A stretch of DNA of 8,300 nucleotides from an uncultured Opitutia bacterium (GTDB lineage Bacteria > Verrucomicrobiota > Verrucomicrobiia > Opitutales > UBA953): the NCBI GenBank assembly GCA_903868455.1, contig CAIPVK010000089.1, forward strand, positions 1 to 8,300, in the 5' to 3' direction. Shown one piece after another: positions 1 through 6,997 of this stretch. Both the position numbers and the translations under genes were made by a program. The first letter of the stretch is position 1, and each line of letters opens with the position of its first letter. Below the pieces are notes generated by a model, which searched no databases, was not told where the DNA came from, and saw nothing but the letters and a program-made list of their open reading frames with translations.

Positions 1-400
1 CCAGCCCTTCCCCGGCTTCCCCACCGACCTGCAGGCGCAGGTCCTCGCGATGCAGCTCATCGTGCCCGGCCTCACCACCGTGACGGAGCGCGTCTACCCG
101 GCGCGCTTCATGCACGTGCCCGAGCTCCAGCGCATGGGCGCCGAGATCGACCTCGAGGGCGCCACCGCCATCGTCAAGGGCGGCCGGCCGCTCTCGGGCG
201 CGCCCGTCATGGCCTCGGACCTGCGCGCCTCGGCCGCCCTCATCCTCGCGGGCCTCGCCGCGAGCGGGGAGACCTGGGTGCAGCGCCTCTACCACCTGGA
301 CCGCGGCTACGAGGCGTTCGAGCGCCGCCTCGCCGCGCTCGGCGCGGACATCGCGCGCCTGCCCGCCTCGGCGATGCCGAGCGGCCTGTCCGAGGACTGA
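1..400 (+). CDS. murA: MurA, UDP-N-acetylglucosamine 1-carboxyvinyltransferase, C-terminal part (5' end outside window)
   Basis: This cytoplasmic enzyme transfers enolpyruvate from PEP to UDP-GlcNAc, the first committed step of peptidoglycan synthesis. Only the last 132 codons are present. The frame is open from base 2 to the TGA at 398-400, and the family is usually about 420 residues. Visible family motifs, in order, are PFPGFPTDLQ, RFMHVPELQRMGA, LSGAPVMASDLRASAALILAGL and YHLDRGYE. From family knowledge, the Asp of PTD and the Arg of DRGYE match active-site residues D305 and R397 of the E. coli enzyme; both are present. The Met codon at base 50 is internal to the conserved domain and is not the start. 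The gene ends 6 bases before the stop of the convergent ruvB, with no terminator hairpin between them. The catalytic Cys/Asp loop lies upstream of the window and cannot be checked. The assignment is firm. Confidence 0.96.
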   Translation, partial: QPFPGFPTDLQAQVLAMQLIVPGLTTVTERVYPARFMHVPELQRMGAEIDLEGATAIVKGGRPLSGAPVMASDLRASAALILAGLAASGETWVQRLYHLDRGYEAFERRLAALGADIARLPASAMPSGLSED

Positions 401-406
401 CCTCGC

Positions 407-1444
407 TCAGGAGGCGCCGAAGAGCTCGCCCGGCCGCTCGGGCGGGGCGATGCCGACCAGCGTCCACCCGCGGTCGGTGAGCACGCGGCCCTGCGGCGTG
501 CGCGCGAGGTAGCCCTCCTGGATGAGGAAGGGCTCGTGCACCTCCTCGAGCGTCTGGGGGTCCTCGCCCACCGCCATGCCGAGGGTGCCGAGGCCGACCG
601 GGCCGCCGCGGTGCTTCTCGGCGAGGGCGCGCAGGAGCCGGTGGTCCATCTCGTCGAGCCCGTGGCGGTCGATCTCGAGCAGCTCGAGGGCGGCGGCGAC
701 CGTGGCGGCGTCGGCCACCCCGGCGGCGCGCTCGAGCGCGTAGTCGCGCACGAAGCGGAGGAGGTTGTTGGCCACGCGCGGCGTGCCGCGGCAGCGGGCG
801 GCGACGGCCTCCGCCCCGCCCTCGCCGAGGCGCACCCCGAGGAGGTCGGCCGCGCGGCGGACGATGCCGCCGAGCTCCTCTCGCGAGTAATGGTCGAGGC
901 GGCTCTGCAGGGTGAAGCGGCTGCGGAGGGGCGCGGTGAGGAGGCCCGTGCGGGTGGTGGCGCCGACCAGGGTGAAGCGCGGCAGGTCGAGCCGGACGCT
1001 GCGGGCGTTGGGCCCCTGGTCGATGAGGATGTCGATGCGGAAGTCCTCCATCGCCGAGTAGAGGAACTCCTCCACCACCTTGGGGATGCGGTGGATCTCG
1101 TCGACGAAGAGGATCTCGCCGTCCTGCAGCGAGGTGAGCAGGCCCGCGAGGTCCGCCGCCTTCTCCAGCACGGGGCCGGAGGTGACGCGCACGGGCTTCC
1201 CCATCTCGGTCCCGAGGATGAGGGCGAGCGAGGTCTTGCCCAGGCCCGGGGGGCCGTGGAGCAGGATGTGGTCGAGGGCGCGGGACTCGCGGCGGGCGGC
1301 GCCGACCATGACGCGGAGCCGCTCGACCGTGCGGCGCTGGCCGGCGAAGTCGGCGAAGGTCGGCGGGCGCAGGGCGGCGTCGAGCGCGCTGTCGCGGCGC
1401 CCGAGGGAGTCGCGCGCGCCGCCGTCGGATGCGGGTCGGGCCAT
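407..1444 (-). CDS. ruvB: RuvB, Holliday junction branch migration ATPase
   Basis: This is the AAA+ motor of the RuvABC complex. It works with RuvA to drive Holliday-junction branch migration in recombinational repair. The product is 345 residues, normal for the family (E. coli 336). Domains in order: a short N-tail; the AAA+ core with Walker A GPPGLGKT (64-71), Walker B ILFVDE (111-116) followed by IHR, sensor 1 GATTR (161-165) and arginine finger PLR (R174); sensor 2 TPR (221-223); and a C-terminal winged helix (about 265-335) with the typical EPFLIQEGYLARTPQGR stretch. Nothing essential is missing. After TPRVAN, the usual RLLRR reads NLLRF, a small departure from the E. coli sequence. The frame stays open far upstream, but MARPASDGG is chosen because a ribosome binding site sits six bases before its ATG and homology begins shortly after. 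ruvA and ruvC are not in the window. The gene is divergent from proB and convergent with murA. Confidence 0.97.
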   Translation of the reverse strand: MARPASDGGARDSLGRRDSALDAALRPPTFADFAGQRRTVERLRVMVGAARRESRALDHILLHGPPGLGKTSLALILGTEMGKPVRVTSGPVLEKAADLAGLLTSLQDGEILFVDEIHRIPKVVEEFLYSAMEDFRIDILIDQGPNARSVRLDLPRFTLVGATTRTGLLTAPLRSRFTLQSRLDHYSREELGGIVRRAADLLGVRLGEGGAEAVAARCRGTPRVANNLLRFVRDYALERAAGVADAATVAAALELLEIDRHGLDEMDHRLLRALAEKHRGGPVGLGTLGMAVGEDPQTLEEVHEPFLIQEGYLARTPQGRVLTDRGWTLVGIAPPERPGELFGAS

Positions 1445-1450
1445 GGGACG

Positions 1451-1458
1451 ACCACCTT
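1451..1458 (-). promoter_or_regulatory. Ribosome binding site of ruvB (decides the start)
   Basis: On the minus strand AAGGTGGT lies six bases upstream of the ATG at 1444. It is purine-rich and well spaced, and it supports this start over upstream Met codons in the same open frame, which would place extra N-terminal residues inside proB. Confidence 0.65.
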
Positions 1459-1528
1459 GGCGCGGCGGGGGCCGCTGGCAACACCGCACACGCTCGACAA
1501 CGAGCCGGCCGTCGGCCACGCTCCGGGG

Positions 1529-2299
1529 ATGCGCCAACGCTGGGTGGTCAAGCTCGGTTCGGGTCTCCTCACCCGGAAGGACGGCCGCGTCGACCGCGCG
1601 CGCGTCGGCGAGCTCGTCGGGCAGGTCGCCGGCCTCCGCCGCCGCGGGATCGACGTCATCCTCGTGACCTCCGGCGCCATCGCCGCGGGCATGACCGCGA
1701 TGGGCCTGCGCCGCCGCCCCGTCGCCGTCCAGGAGCTCCAGGCCTGCGCCACCGTAGGCCAGCCCGAGCTCATGGCCGAGTACGGCCGCCACCTCCGGCG
1801 CCACCGCCTCCTCGGCGCCCAGCTGCTCCTGACCTACGGCGACCTCGACAGCCGCTCGCGCTCGCGCAACGCGCGGGCCACGCTCGACCACCTCCTCGCC
1901 CAGGGCAAGTTCGTGCCCATCCTCAACGAGAACGACGCCATCGCCGACGAGGAGATCAAGGTGGGCGACAACGACCGCCTCTCCGCCCACGTCGCCGCGC
2001 TGGCCCGGGCCGACCGCCTCGTCCTGCTCTCGGGCGTGCGCGGCCTGATGACGCGCCCCGACGGCACCGGCCGCCTCATCCCCCTCGTGCGCCGGATCGA
2101 CGACGGCGTGCGCGCCCTCGCCGGCGGCGCCGGCTCGGAGCGCAACGTCGGCGGGATGGTGACCAAGCTCGCCGCCGCGGAGATCGCCGCCGCCGCGGGC
2201 GTCGAGACCTTCATCGCCGACGGCCGCCGCCCGCGCGTGCTGGCGGACCTCGCCTCGGGCAAGGCGGTCGGCACCCGCTTCCGCCTGGCCCGCCGATGA
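1529..2299 (+). CDS. proB: ProB, glutamate 5-kinase, short form without PUA domain
   Basis: This enzyme phosphorylates L-glutamate with ATP to glutamyl 5-phosphate, the first and normally feedback-regulated step of proline synthesis. The product is 256 residues and forms one amino-acid-kinase domain. Seen motifs: VVKLGSGLLT at 6-15 (nucleotide phosphate loop), VTSGAIAAGM at 46-55, QACATVGQPELM at 71-82, ILNENDAIADEEIKVGDNDRLSA at 131-153 (glutamate/proline binding loop and DND), and NVGGMVTK at 206-213, where many homologues read GTGGM. The E. coli enzyme (367 residues) carries a C-terminal PUA domain that is entirely absent here; the protein stops just after the kinase fold. The ATG at 1529 directly precedes the conserved RWVVKLG. 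Only a weak G-rich sequence precedes it, so translation initiation looks poor. The stop overlaps the proA start as ATGA, which points to translational coupling. An open frame continues upstream only because it runs antisense to ruvB. Confidence 0.95.
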   Translation: MRQRWVVKLGSGLLTRKDGRVDRARVGELVGQVAGLRRRGIDVILVTSGAIAAGMTAMGLRRRPVAVQELQACATVGQPELMAEYGRHLRRHRLLGAQLLLTYGDLDSRSRSRNARATLDHLLAQGKFVPILNENDAIADEEIKVGDNDRLSAHVAALARADRLVLLSGVRGLMTRPDGTGRLIPLVRRIDDGVRALAGGAGSERNVGGMVTKLAAAEIAAAAGVETFIADGRRPRVLADLASGKAVGTRFRLARR

Positions 2300-3555
2300 G
2301 CCCGGTCGCCGAGCGCACCGCCGCGCTGGCGCGCGCGGCCAAGGCCGCGGCCCGGGCGGTCGCCCTCGCGCCGTCCGCGACCCGCGCCCGCGCCCTGGCC
2401 GAGGCCGCGCGGGCGATCCGCGCGGACGCCGACGCCATCCTCGCCGCCAACGCGGCCGACGTGGCGGACGCGGCCGCGACCGGGCTCGCCGCGTCGCTGG
2501 TCGACCGGCTCCGGCTCGACCCCGCGCGCCTCGCGGACGTCGCCGACGCCTGCGAGGCGGTGGCCGCCCTGCCCGACCCGGTGGGCGAGGTCCTCGAGTC
2601 CTGGGAGCGCCCCAACGGCCTGCGCCTGACCCGCCGCCGCGTCCCCATCGGGCTGGTCGCCATCGTCTACGAGTCGCGACCCAACGTGACGGTCGACGCC
2701 GCCGCCCTCTGCCTGCGCTCCGGCAACGCCTGCGTGCTCCGCGGGGGCAGCGAGGCGCTCCGCTCCAACCTCGCGCTCGCCGCCGCCCTCGGCCGCGGGC
2801 TGGCCGCGGCCGGGCTCCCGCCCGAGGCGGTCACCCTGCTGCCCTTCGCCGACCGCGAGGCCGTGCCCGCGCTGGGCGCGCTCCGCGGCGTGGTCGACCT
2901 CATCGTGCCGCGCGGCGGCCCGGGCCTGATCGAGGCCGTCGTGTCGTCCGCCCGCGTGCCGGTCATCCGCCACGACGCCGGCATCTGCCATGTCTACGTC
3001 CACGCCGCCGCCGACCTCGCGATGGCCGAGGCGATCGCAGTGAACGCCAAGTGCCAGCGCCCCGGGGTCTGCAACGCGGCGGAGACGCTGCTCGTGGACG
3101 CCGCGGTGGCGCCGGCCTTCCTGCCGCGGCTCGCCGCCGCCCTCGCGGCGCGCGCCACGGAGGTCCGCGCCTGCCCGCGCGCCCTGCCCCTCATGCCCGG
3201 GGCGCGGTCGGCGACCGAGGCCGACTGGTCGACGGAGCACCTCGCCCTCATCCTGAACGTCCGCGTGGTCGACGGCCTCGCGGACGCCGCGGCGCACATC
3301 GCCCGGCACGGCTCGGGTCACTCGGACGCGATCGTGACGGCCGACCCCGCGGCGGCCCGCGCGTTCATGGACCAAGTGGACAGCGCCTGCGTCTACTGGA
3401 ACGCGAGCACCCGCTTCACCGACGGCCAGGAGTTCGGCTTCGGGGCCGAGGTCGGCATCAGCACGGACCGCCTCCACGCCCGCGGCCCGATGGGCCTGAG
3501 GGAGCTCACGACGTGGAAGACCGAGGTCGTCGGCACCGGCCAGGTGCGGGGCTGA
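2296..3555 (+). CDS. proA: ProA, glutamate-5-semialdehyde dehydrogenase (gamma-glutamyl phosphate reductase)
   Basis: This enzyme reduces glutamyl 5-phosphate with NADPH to glutamate-5-semialdehyde, which cyclises to pyrroline-5-carboxylate. It is the second step of proline synthesis and takes its unstable substrate from ProB. The product is 419 residues, the normal length (E. coli 417), with an aldehyde-dehydrogenase-like fold. Seen: VYESRPNVTVDAA at 124-136, CLRSGNACVLRGGSEA at 139-154 (cofactor-binding region), NAKCQRPGVCNAAETLLVD at 250-268 with the catalytic Cys at 259, HGSGHSDAIVT at 338-348, and the C-terminal STRFTDGQEFGFGAEVGIST and LHARGPMGL signatures. The ATG at 2296 overlaps the proB stop by four bases (ATGA) and lacks a clear ribosome binding site of its own, so expression probably depends on translation of proB. 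An upstream extension of the frame lies inside proB and is not real. proC is not in the window. Confidence 0.97.
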   Translation: MSPVAERTAALARAAKAAARAVALAPSATRARALAEAARAIRADADAILAANAADVADAAATGLAASLVDRLRLDPARLADVADACEAVAALPDPVGEVLESWERPNGLRLTRRRVPIGLVAIVYESRPNVTVDAAALCLRSGNACVLRGGSEALRSNLALAAALGRGLAAAGLPPEAVTLLPFADREAVPALGALRGVVDLIVPRGGPGLIEAVVSSARVPVIRHDAGICHVYVHAAADLAMAEAIAVNAKCQRPGVCNAAETLLVDAAVAPAFLPRLAAALAARATEVRACPRALPLMPGARSATEADWSTEHLALILNVRVVDGLADAAAHIARHGSGHSDAIVTADPAAARAFMDQVDSACVYWNASTRFTDGQEFGFGAEVGISTDRLHARGPMGLRELTTWKTEVVGTGQVRG

Positions 3556-3574
3556 GGCGCGCCGGGTTTTCCGT

Positions 3575-3603
3575 TTGACACCCCCGCCGCGGAGGGTCTT
3601 GCT
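3575..3603 (+). promoter_or_regulatory. Candidate sigma-70-type promoter of the tRNA-Asp gene
   Basis: A perfect TTGACA (3575-3580) lies just downstream of proA. At a 17-base spacing the -10 position reads CTTGCT (3598-3603), a poor match to TATAAT. A start near 3610 would give a leader of about 14 bases before the mature tRNA, and would begin exactly where the inverted repeat at 3610-3620 begins. The -35 is convincing; the -10 is not. Confidence 0.42.
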
Positions 3604-3609
3604 GAACGT

Positions 3610-3709
3610 CCTTTCGGCTGCCCGGGGTGGTAGCTCAGTTGGTTAGAGCGCCTGCCTGTCACGCAGGAGGCCGCGGGTTCGAGTCCCGTCCATCCCGCCA
3701 GCCGAAAGG
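3610..3709 (+). repeat. Inverted repeat enclosing tRNA-Asp (leader/trailer stem)
   Basis: CCTTTCGGCTG (3610-3620) and CAGCCGAAAGG (3699-3709) are perfect 11-base complements on either side of the tRNA. The stem can be extended by a U-G (3609/3710) and a G-C pair (3608/3711), giving about 13 pairs. The 3' arm includes the last two bases of the encoded CCA. In the precursor this would continue the acceptor stem across a small internal loop (CCC against GC). The pairing is seen directly; a processing role is inferred. Confidence 0.75.
3624..3700 (+). tRNA. tRNA-Asp (anticodon GTC), CCA encoded
   Basis: The 77 bases fold as a complete cloverleaf. The acceptor GGGGTGG pairs with CCATCCC (one G-U). 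T8 and A9 are followed by the D stem GCTC/GAGC with loop AGTTGGTTA. The anticodon stem CCTGC/GCAGG carries loop CT-GTC-AC, with the anticodon at 3658-3660. The variable loop is AGGCC, and the T arm is GCGGG-TTCGAGT-CCCGT. The discriminator is G73 and CCA is encoded. G73 and the GTC anticodon are the known identity elements for aspartyl-tRNA synthetase. It stands alone rather than in a tRNA cluster, between proA and the polyamine operon, with its own candidate promoter and terminator. It reads the Asp codons GAC and GAU. Confidence 0.98.
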
Positions 3710-3720
3710 GCCTCCTAGCC

Positions 3721-3744
3721 GACCCCGGCCCGGGGGTCCTTTTT
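3721..3744 (+). terminator. Intrinsic terminator after tRNA-Asp
   Basis: GACCCC (3721-3726) pairs with GGGGTC (3733-3738) around a six-base GC-rich loop. One C and then five Ts (3740-3744) follow. Position and form fit a Rho-independent terminator of the tRNA transcript. The next gene then has only 43 bases for its own promoter, unless read-through feeds it. Confidence 0.7.
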
Positions 3745-3787
3745 CCCTTCCAACCGGGGGCGGGACGGACAGAAAACAGGGACTCTC

Positions 3788-4984
<1,197 letters not shown>

Positions 4985-4985
4985 G

Positions 4986-6167
4986 GTGGACGCCCTCTCC
5001 GCCCGCGTCGCCGAGGCCTTCGCGCCCCTCGACCTCTCCGGCCTGCCCAGCCCGGCCCACGTCCTCCACCGCGGCCTGCTGGAGACGAACCTCCGCGTCC
5101 TGGCCGACGTCCAGGCGCGCTCCGGGGCGAAGGTCCTGCTCGCCCTGAAGGGCTACGCCCAGGCCAGCGAGGCCCCGCTCATCCGCCGCCATCTCTCGGG
5201 CACCACCGCGAGCGGCCTGCACGAGGCCCTCTTCGGGCGCGAGTTCTTCGGCGGCGAGTGCCACGTCTACTCCCCGGCCTACAAGGACGCCGAGCTGGAG
5301 CTCCTGCTCCCCCACGCCGACCACCTGTCCTTCAACTCGCCCGGCCAGTGGCGCCGCTTCCGCGACCGGGTCAAGGCGGCCCCCCGCCGGATCTCCTGCG
5401 GGCTGCGCGTCAACCCCGAGCACGCCGAGGTCGAGGTCGACCTCTACAACCCCTGCGCCCTCGGCTCGCGCCTCGGCACGCCCCGCGCCGAGCTCGGCGA
5501 CCTCGCGGAGCTCGAGGGGCTGGAGGGCCTGCACTTCCACACCATGTGCCAGCAGGGGGCCGACGTCCTCGAGCGCACCGTGGCGGCCTTCGAGTCCAAG
5601 TTCGGCGACCTCCTGCCCCGCATGCGCTGGGTGAACTTCGGCGGCGGCCACCACATCACCAAGCCCGGCTACGACCTGGACCGCCTCGTGCGGGTCATCC
5701 GCGGGTTCCGCGAGCGCCACCCGGGCGTCGCCGTCTACCTGGAGCCGGGCGAGGCCATCGCCATCGGCACGGGCCTGATCACCGCCACGGTGGTGGACCT
5801 CGTCCGCAACGGGATGGACATCGCCATCCTCGACGTCTCGGCCACCTGCCACATGCCGGACACCCTCGAGATGCCTTACCGGGCCGAGATCGCCGGCGCG
5901 GGCCTGCCCGGGGAGAAGGCCCACACCTACCGGCTGGGCAGCACCACCTGCCTGGCGGGCGACGTCATCGGGGACTACAGCTTCGACGCCCCCCTGCGGG
6001 TCGGCCAGCGCCTGTCCTTCCTGGACATGTCGCACTACACCTTCGTCAAGAGCACGACCTTCAACGGGATCCCCCTGCCCGCCCTGGTCTCCTATGACCC
6101 GGCGGACGGCCGCTTCCACGTGGTGCGGAAGGCCTCCTACGCCGACTACCGCGACCGCCTGGCCTGA
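4986..6167 (+). CDS. nspC: NspC, carboxynorspermidine/carboxyspermidine decarboxylase
   Basis: This PLP-dependent enzyme of the alanine-racemase fold (group IV decarboxylases) removes the carboxyl group from carboxynorspermidine or carboxyspermidine to give norspermidine or spermidine. The product is 393 residues, near the family's usual size. Seen in order: LLALKGYA with the expected PLP lysine K55, a TIM-barrel region with CGLRVNPEH (138-146), LHFHTMCQQ (182-190), the glycine-rich phosphate loop NFGGGHHITKPGYD (217-230), EPGEA (253-257), TCLAGD with C322 as the expected active-site Cys contributed across the dimer, and VKSTTFNGIPLP (354-365). The start is GTG, one base after the TGA of the dehydrogenase gene. 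AAGGAA sits 13 bases upstream, rather far, so translational coupling is likely. The tight spacing indicates one operon. Diaminopimelate decarboxylase is excluded by the NspC-like motifs and the partner gene. Confidence 0.94.
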   Translation: MDALSARVAEAFAPLDLSGLPSPAHVLHRGLLETNLRVLADVQARSGAKVLLALKGYAQASEAPLIRRHLSGTTASGLHEALFGREFFGGECHVYSPAYKDAELELLLPHADHLSFNSPGQWRRFRDRVKAAPRRISCGLRVNPEHAEVEVDLYNPCALGSRLGTPRAELGDLAELEGLEGLHFHTMCQQGADVLERTVAAFESKFGDLLPRMRWVNFGGGHHITKPGYDLDRLVRVIRGFRERHPGVAVYLEPGEAIAIGTGLITATVVDLVRNGMDIAILDVSATCHMPDTLEMPYRAEIAGAGLPGEKAHTYRLGSTTCLAGDVIGDYSFDAPLRVGQRLSFLDMSHYTFVKSTTFNGIPLPALVSYDPADGRFHVVRKASYADYRDRLA

Positions 6168-6181
6168 GGCCCGCCCTTTTT
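6161..6181 (+). terminator. Possible weak terminator at the end of nspC
   Basis: GGCC-TGA-GGCC overlaps the nspC stop codon, and five Ts (6177-6181) follow after five bases. The stem is only four pairs and the gap to the T run is long, so termination may be weak or absent. Confidence 0.25.
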
Positions 6182-6184
6182 CCG

Positions 6185-6213
6185 TTTCCAAGCGGACCGG
6201 TCCCGGGCATCCT
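6185..6213 (+). promoter_or_regulatory. Candidate promoter of the coiled-coil gene, possibly giving a leaderless mRNA
   Basis: TTTCCA (6185-6190, four of six to TTGACA) and CATCCT (6208-6213, three of six to TATAAT) are spaced by 17 bases. Initiation seven bases downstream of the -10 would fall on the A of the ATG at 6221. The matches are partial and the call is tentative. Confidence 0.25.
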
Positions 6214-6220
6214 CGGGCGC

Positions 6221-6667
6221 ATGGATGTCCGCACCCGCAATTTCACCCTCCTCGCCTCCCTGCTCGGCGCCGCCGCCCTCGCCCTCTGGATCGGCGAGTC
6301 GGACGCCATCGAGCGGGCTGAGAAGGCCGAGGGGCGCCTGACCGAGCTGACCCGCCGCGCCGTCGAGGCCGAGAGTCGCCTCCAGTCGGTCGACCGCGAC
6401 GCCAAGGCGCGGACCGCGGCCGTCCGCGAGGCGACCGAGAAGCTGGCCGCCGCGGAATCGCGGGTGGCGGAGCTCGACAAGGCGCTCAACGACGCGACGG
6501 CCAAGGCCGCGCAGCTCGACGCCAAGCTCAAGGACGCCGAGAAGGCGCGGGCCGACGCCGCCGCGCGCGTCAACGAGCTGACGGGGGACCTCGAGGCCGC
6601 GGCGGCCGCGGTCGGCGAGCTCAACGCCAAGGTCCAGGCCCTGACGGCGGAGAAGGCGAAGGAGTGA
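6221..6667 (+). CDS. Small membrane-anchored coiled-coil protein of unknown function
   Basis: I do not recognise a family. The 148-residue product has a short N-terminus with R4 and R6, one hydrophobic segment at about 8-24 (FTLLASLLGAAALALWI), and then a long Ala/Glu/Lys/Arg-rich helix to the end. After W23 there is no proline, cysteine or aromatic residue. Spaced Leu, Ala and Val residues fit heptads of a continuous coiled coil (roughly 28-145). The basic N-terminus suggests an uncleaved anchor or signal peptide with the coiled coil in the periplasm; lack of a Cys after the hydrophobic stretch argues against a lipoprotein. No Shine-Dalgarno sequence precedes the ATG. Third-position G/C bias and in-frame composition support real coding. 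It follows nspC by 53 bases in the same direction, but nothing links it to polyamine synthesis. Coiled-coil proteins of this type can be envelope tethers or structural proteins; this cannot be decided here. Confidence 0.75.
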   Translation: MDVRTRNFTLLASLLGAAALALWIGESDAIERAEKAEGRLTELTRRAVEAESRLQSVDRDAKARTAAVREATEKLAAAESRVAELDKALNDATAKAAQLDAKLKDAEKARADAAARVNELTGDLEAAAAAVGELNAKVQALTAEKAKE

Positions 6668-6727
6668 GGGGAGCGTCGAAGGCAGGGATTCGGAGGAGGC
6701 GGAGGATGACGAGGATGCGGAGGATTG

Positions 6728-6754
6728 GGTAGGGGCGGCTCGCCGAGCCGACCG
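6728..6754 (+). repeat. Hairpin repeat unit 1 (GGTAGGG head)
   Basis: A 27-base unit with head GGTAGGG. Bases 6-14 of the unit pair with 18-26 around the loop GCC, with one G/A mismatch. It is the same length as unit 2 and differs at five positions. Confidence 0.7.
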
Positions 6755-6763
6755 TCATCCCAG

Positions 6764-6790
6764 GGTAGGGACGCCTCTCCGAGGCGTCCG
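6764..6790 (+). repeat. Hairpin repeat unit 2 (GGTAGGG head)
   Basis: A 27-base unit with a perfect 9-pair stem, GGACGCCTC/GAGGCGTCC, around the loop TCC. It has the same head and layout as unit 1, with nine bases between the units. Confidence 0.75.
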
Positions 6791-6803
6791 GGCAGCGAGG
6801 TGG

Positions 6804-6825
6804 GGGCATGGCTACGCCCATGCCC
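6804..6825. repeat. Hairpin 3 of the array
   Basis: GGGCATGG (6804-6811) and CCATGCCC (6818-6825) form a perfect 8-pair stem around CTACGC. It lacks the GGTAGGG head. Its GGCTACG (6810-6816) is also the reverse complement of CGTAGCC (6837-6843) in the next unit, so alternative pairing is possible. Confidence 0.65.
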
Positions 6826-6826
6826 T

Positions 6827-6855
6827 GGGTCACGGACGTAGCCGCGACCCTACCC
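6827..6855 (-). repeat. Hairpin repeat unit 4 (GGTAGGG head, inverted)
   Basis: Read on the minus strand it begins GGGTAGGGTCGCGG. The stem pairs GGGTC (6827-6831) with GACCC (6846-6850) and, after one mismatch, CGG with CCG around a six-base loop. It has the same head as units 1 and 2 in the opposite orientation. Confidence 0.6.
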
Positions 6856-6932
6856 GAGGCAGGTCACCGCGCACCTGTGCGCATCCTCCGCCTCGTCCGC
6901 CTCCTCCTCATCCTCGTCTTGGTTAGGCTCGC

Positions 6933-6965
6933 AAAGGAAGGAGGCCGCCCTCGCGGGCGGCCTCC
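6933..6965 (-). terminator. Intrinsic terminator of the porin gene
   Basis: Bases 6940-6950 and 6955-6965 form a perfect 11-pair GC-rich stem, 33 bases past the porin stop. On the minus strand the loop is GCGA, a stable GNRA tetraloop, and the stem is followed by TTCCTTT. The loop and T-rich tail favour minus-strand function; it might also stop transcription arriving from the plus strand. Confidence 0.75.
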
Positions 6966-6997
6966 GGTTTGCTATGAAGCTTCCGATCTAACCCCGA

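Larger units (their letters stand above)
6690..6920. repeat. Composite intergenic repeat element: hairpin array within imperfect inverted arms
   Basis: This fills most of the gene-free stretch 6668-6997. The outer arms are 6692-6725 and 6883-6907. The left arm starts GGAGGAGGCGGA, and the reverse complement of the right arm starts with the same 12 bases. Both then continue with CGAGG and CGGAGGAT; the left arm carries extra GGATGA and ATG insertions. Between the arms lie at least four hairpins, three of which begin with GGTAGGG (two on +, one on -). Open frames through it are not credible genes. It resembles REP/BIME or MITE-like non-coding repeats. No transposase or target-site duplication is evident. 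Confidence 0.7.

Noticed and set aside
536..1528. Upstream extension of proB giving a 587-residue protein
   Set aside because: The extra part is antisense to ruvB. Conserved kinase sequence starts at the ATG at 1529.
1445..1990. Upstream extension of ruvB to a 527-residue protein
   Set aside because: The extra part is antisense to proB. The start at 1444 has a ribosome binding site and gives the normal length.
1834..3477. 547-codon open frame on the minus strand across proB/proA
   Set aside because: It is antisense to two clearly conserved genes. Long antisense frames are expected at this GC content, and the translation is low-complexity without recognisable motifs.
3624..3709. Integration (att) site at the tRNA 3' end
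   Set aside because: There is no integrase gene and no direct repeat of the tRNA 3' end in the window. The flanking repeat is inverted, not direct.
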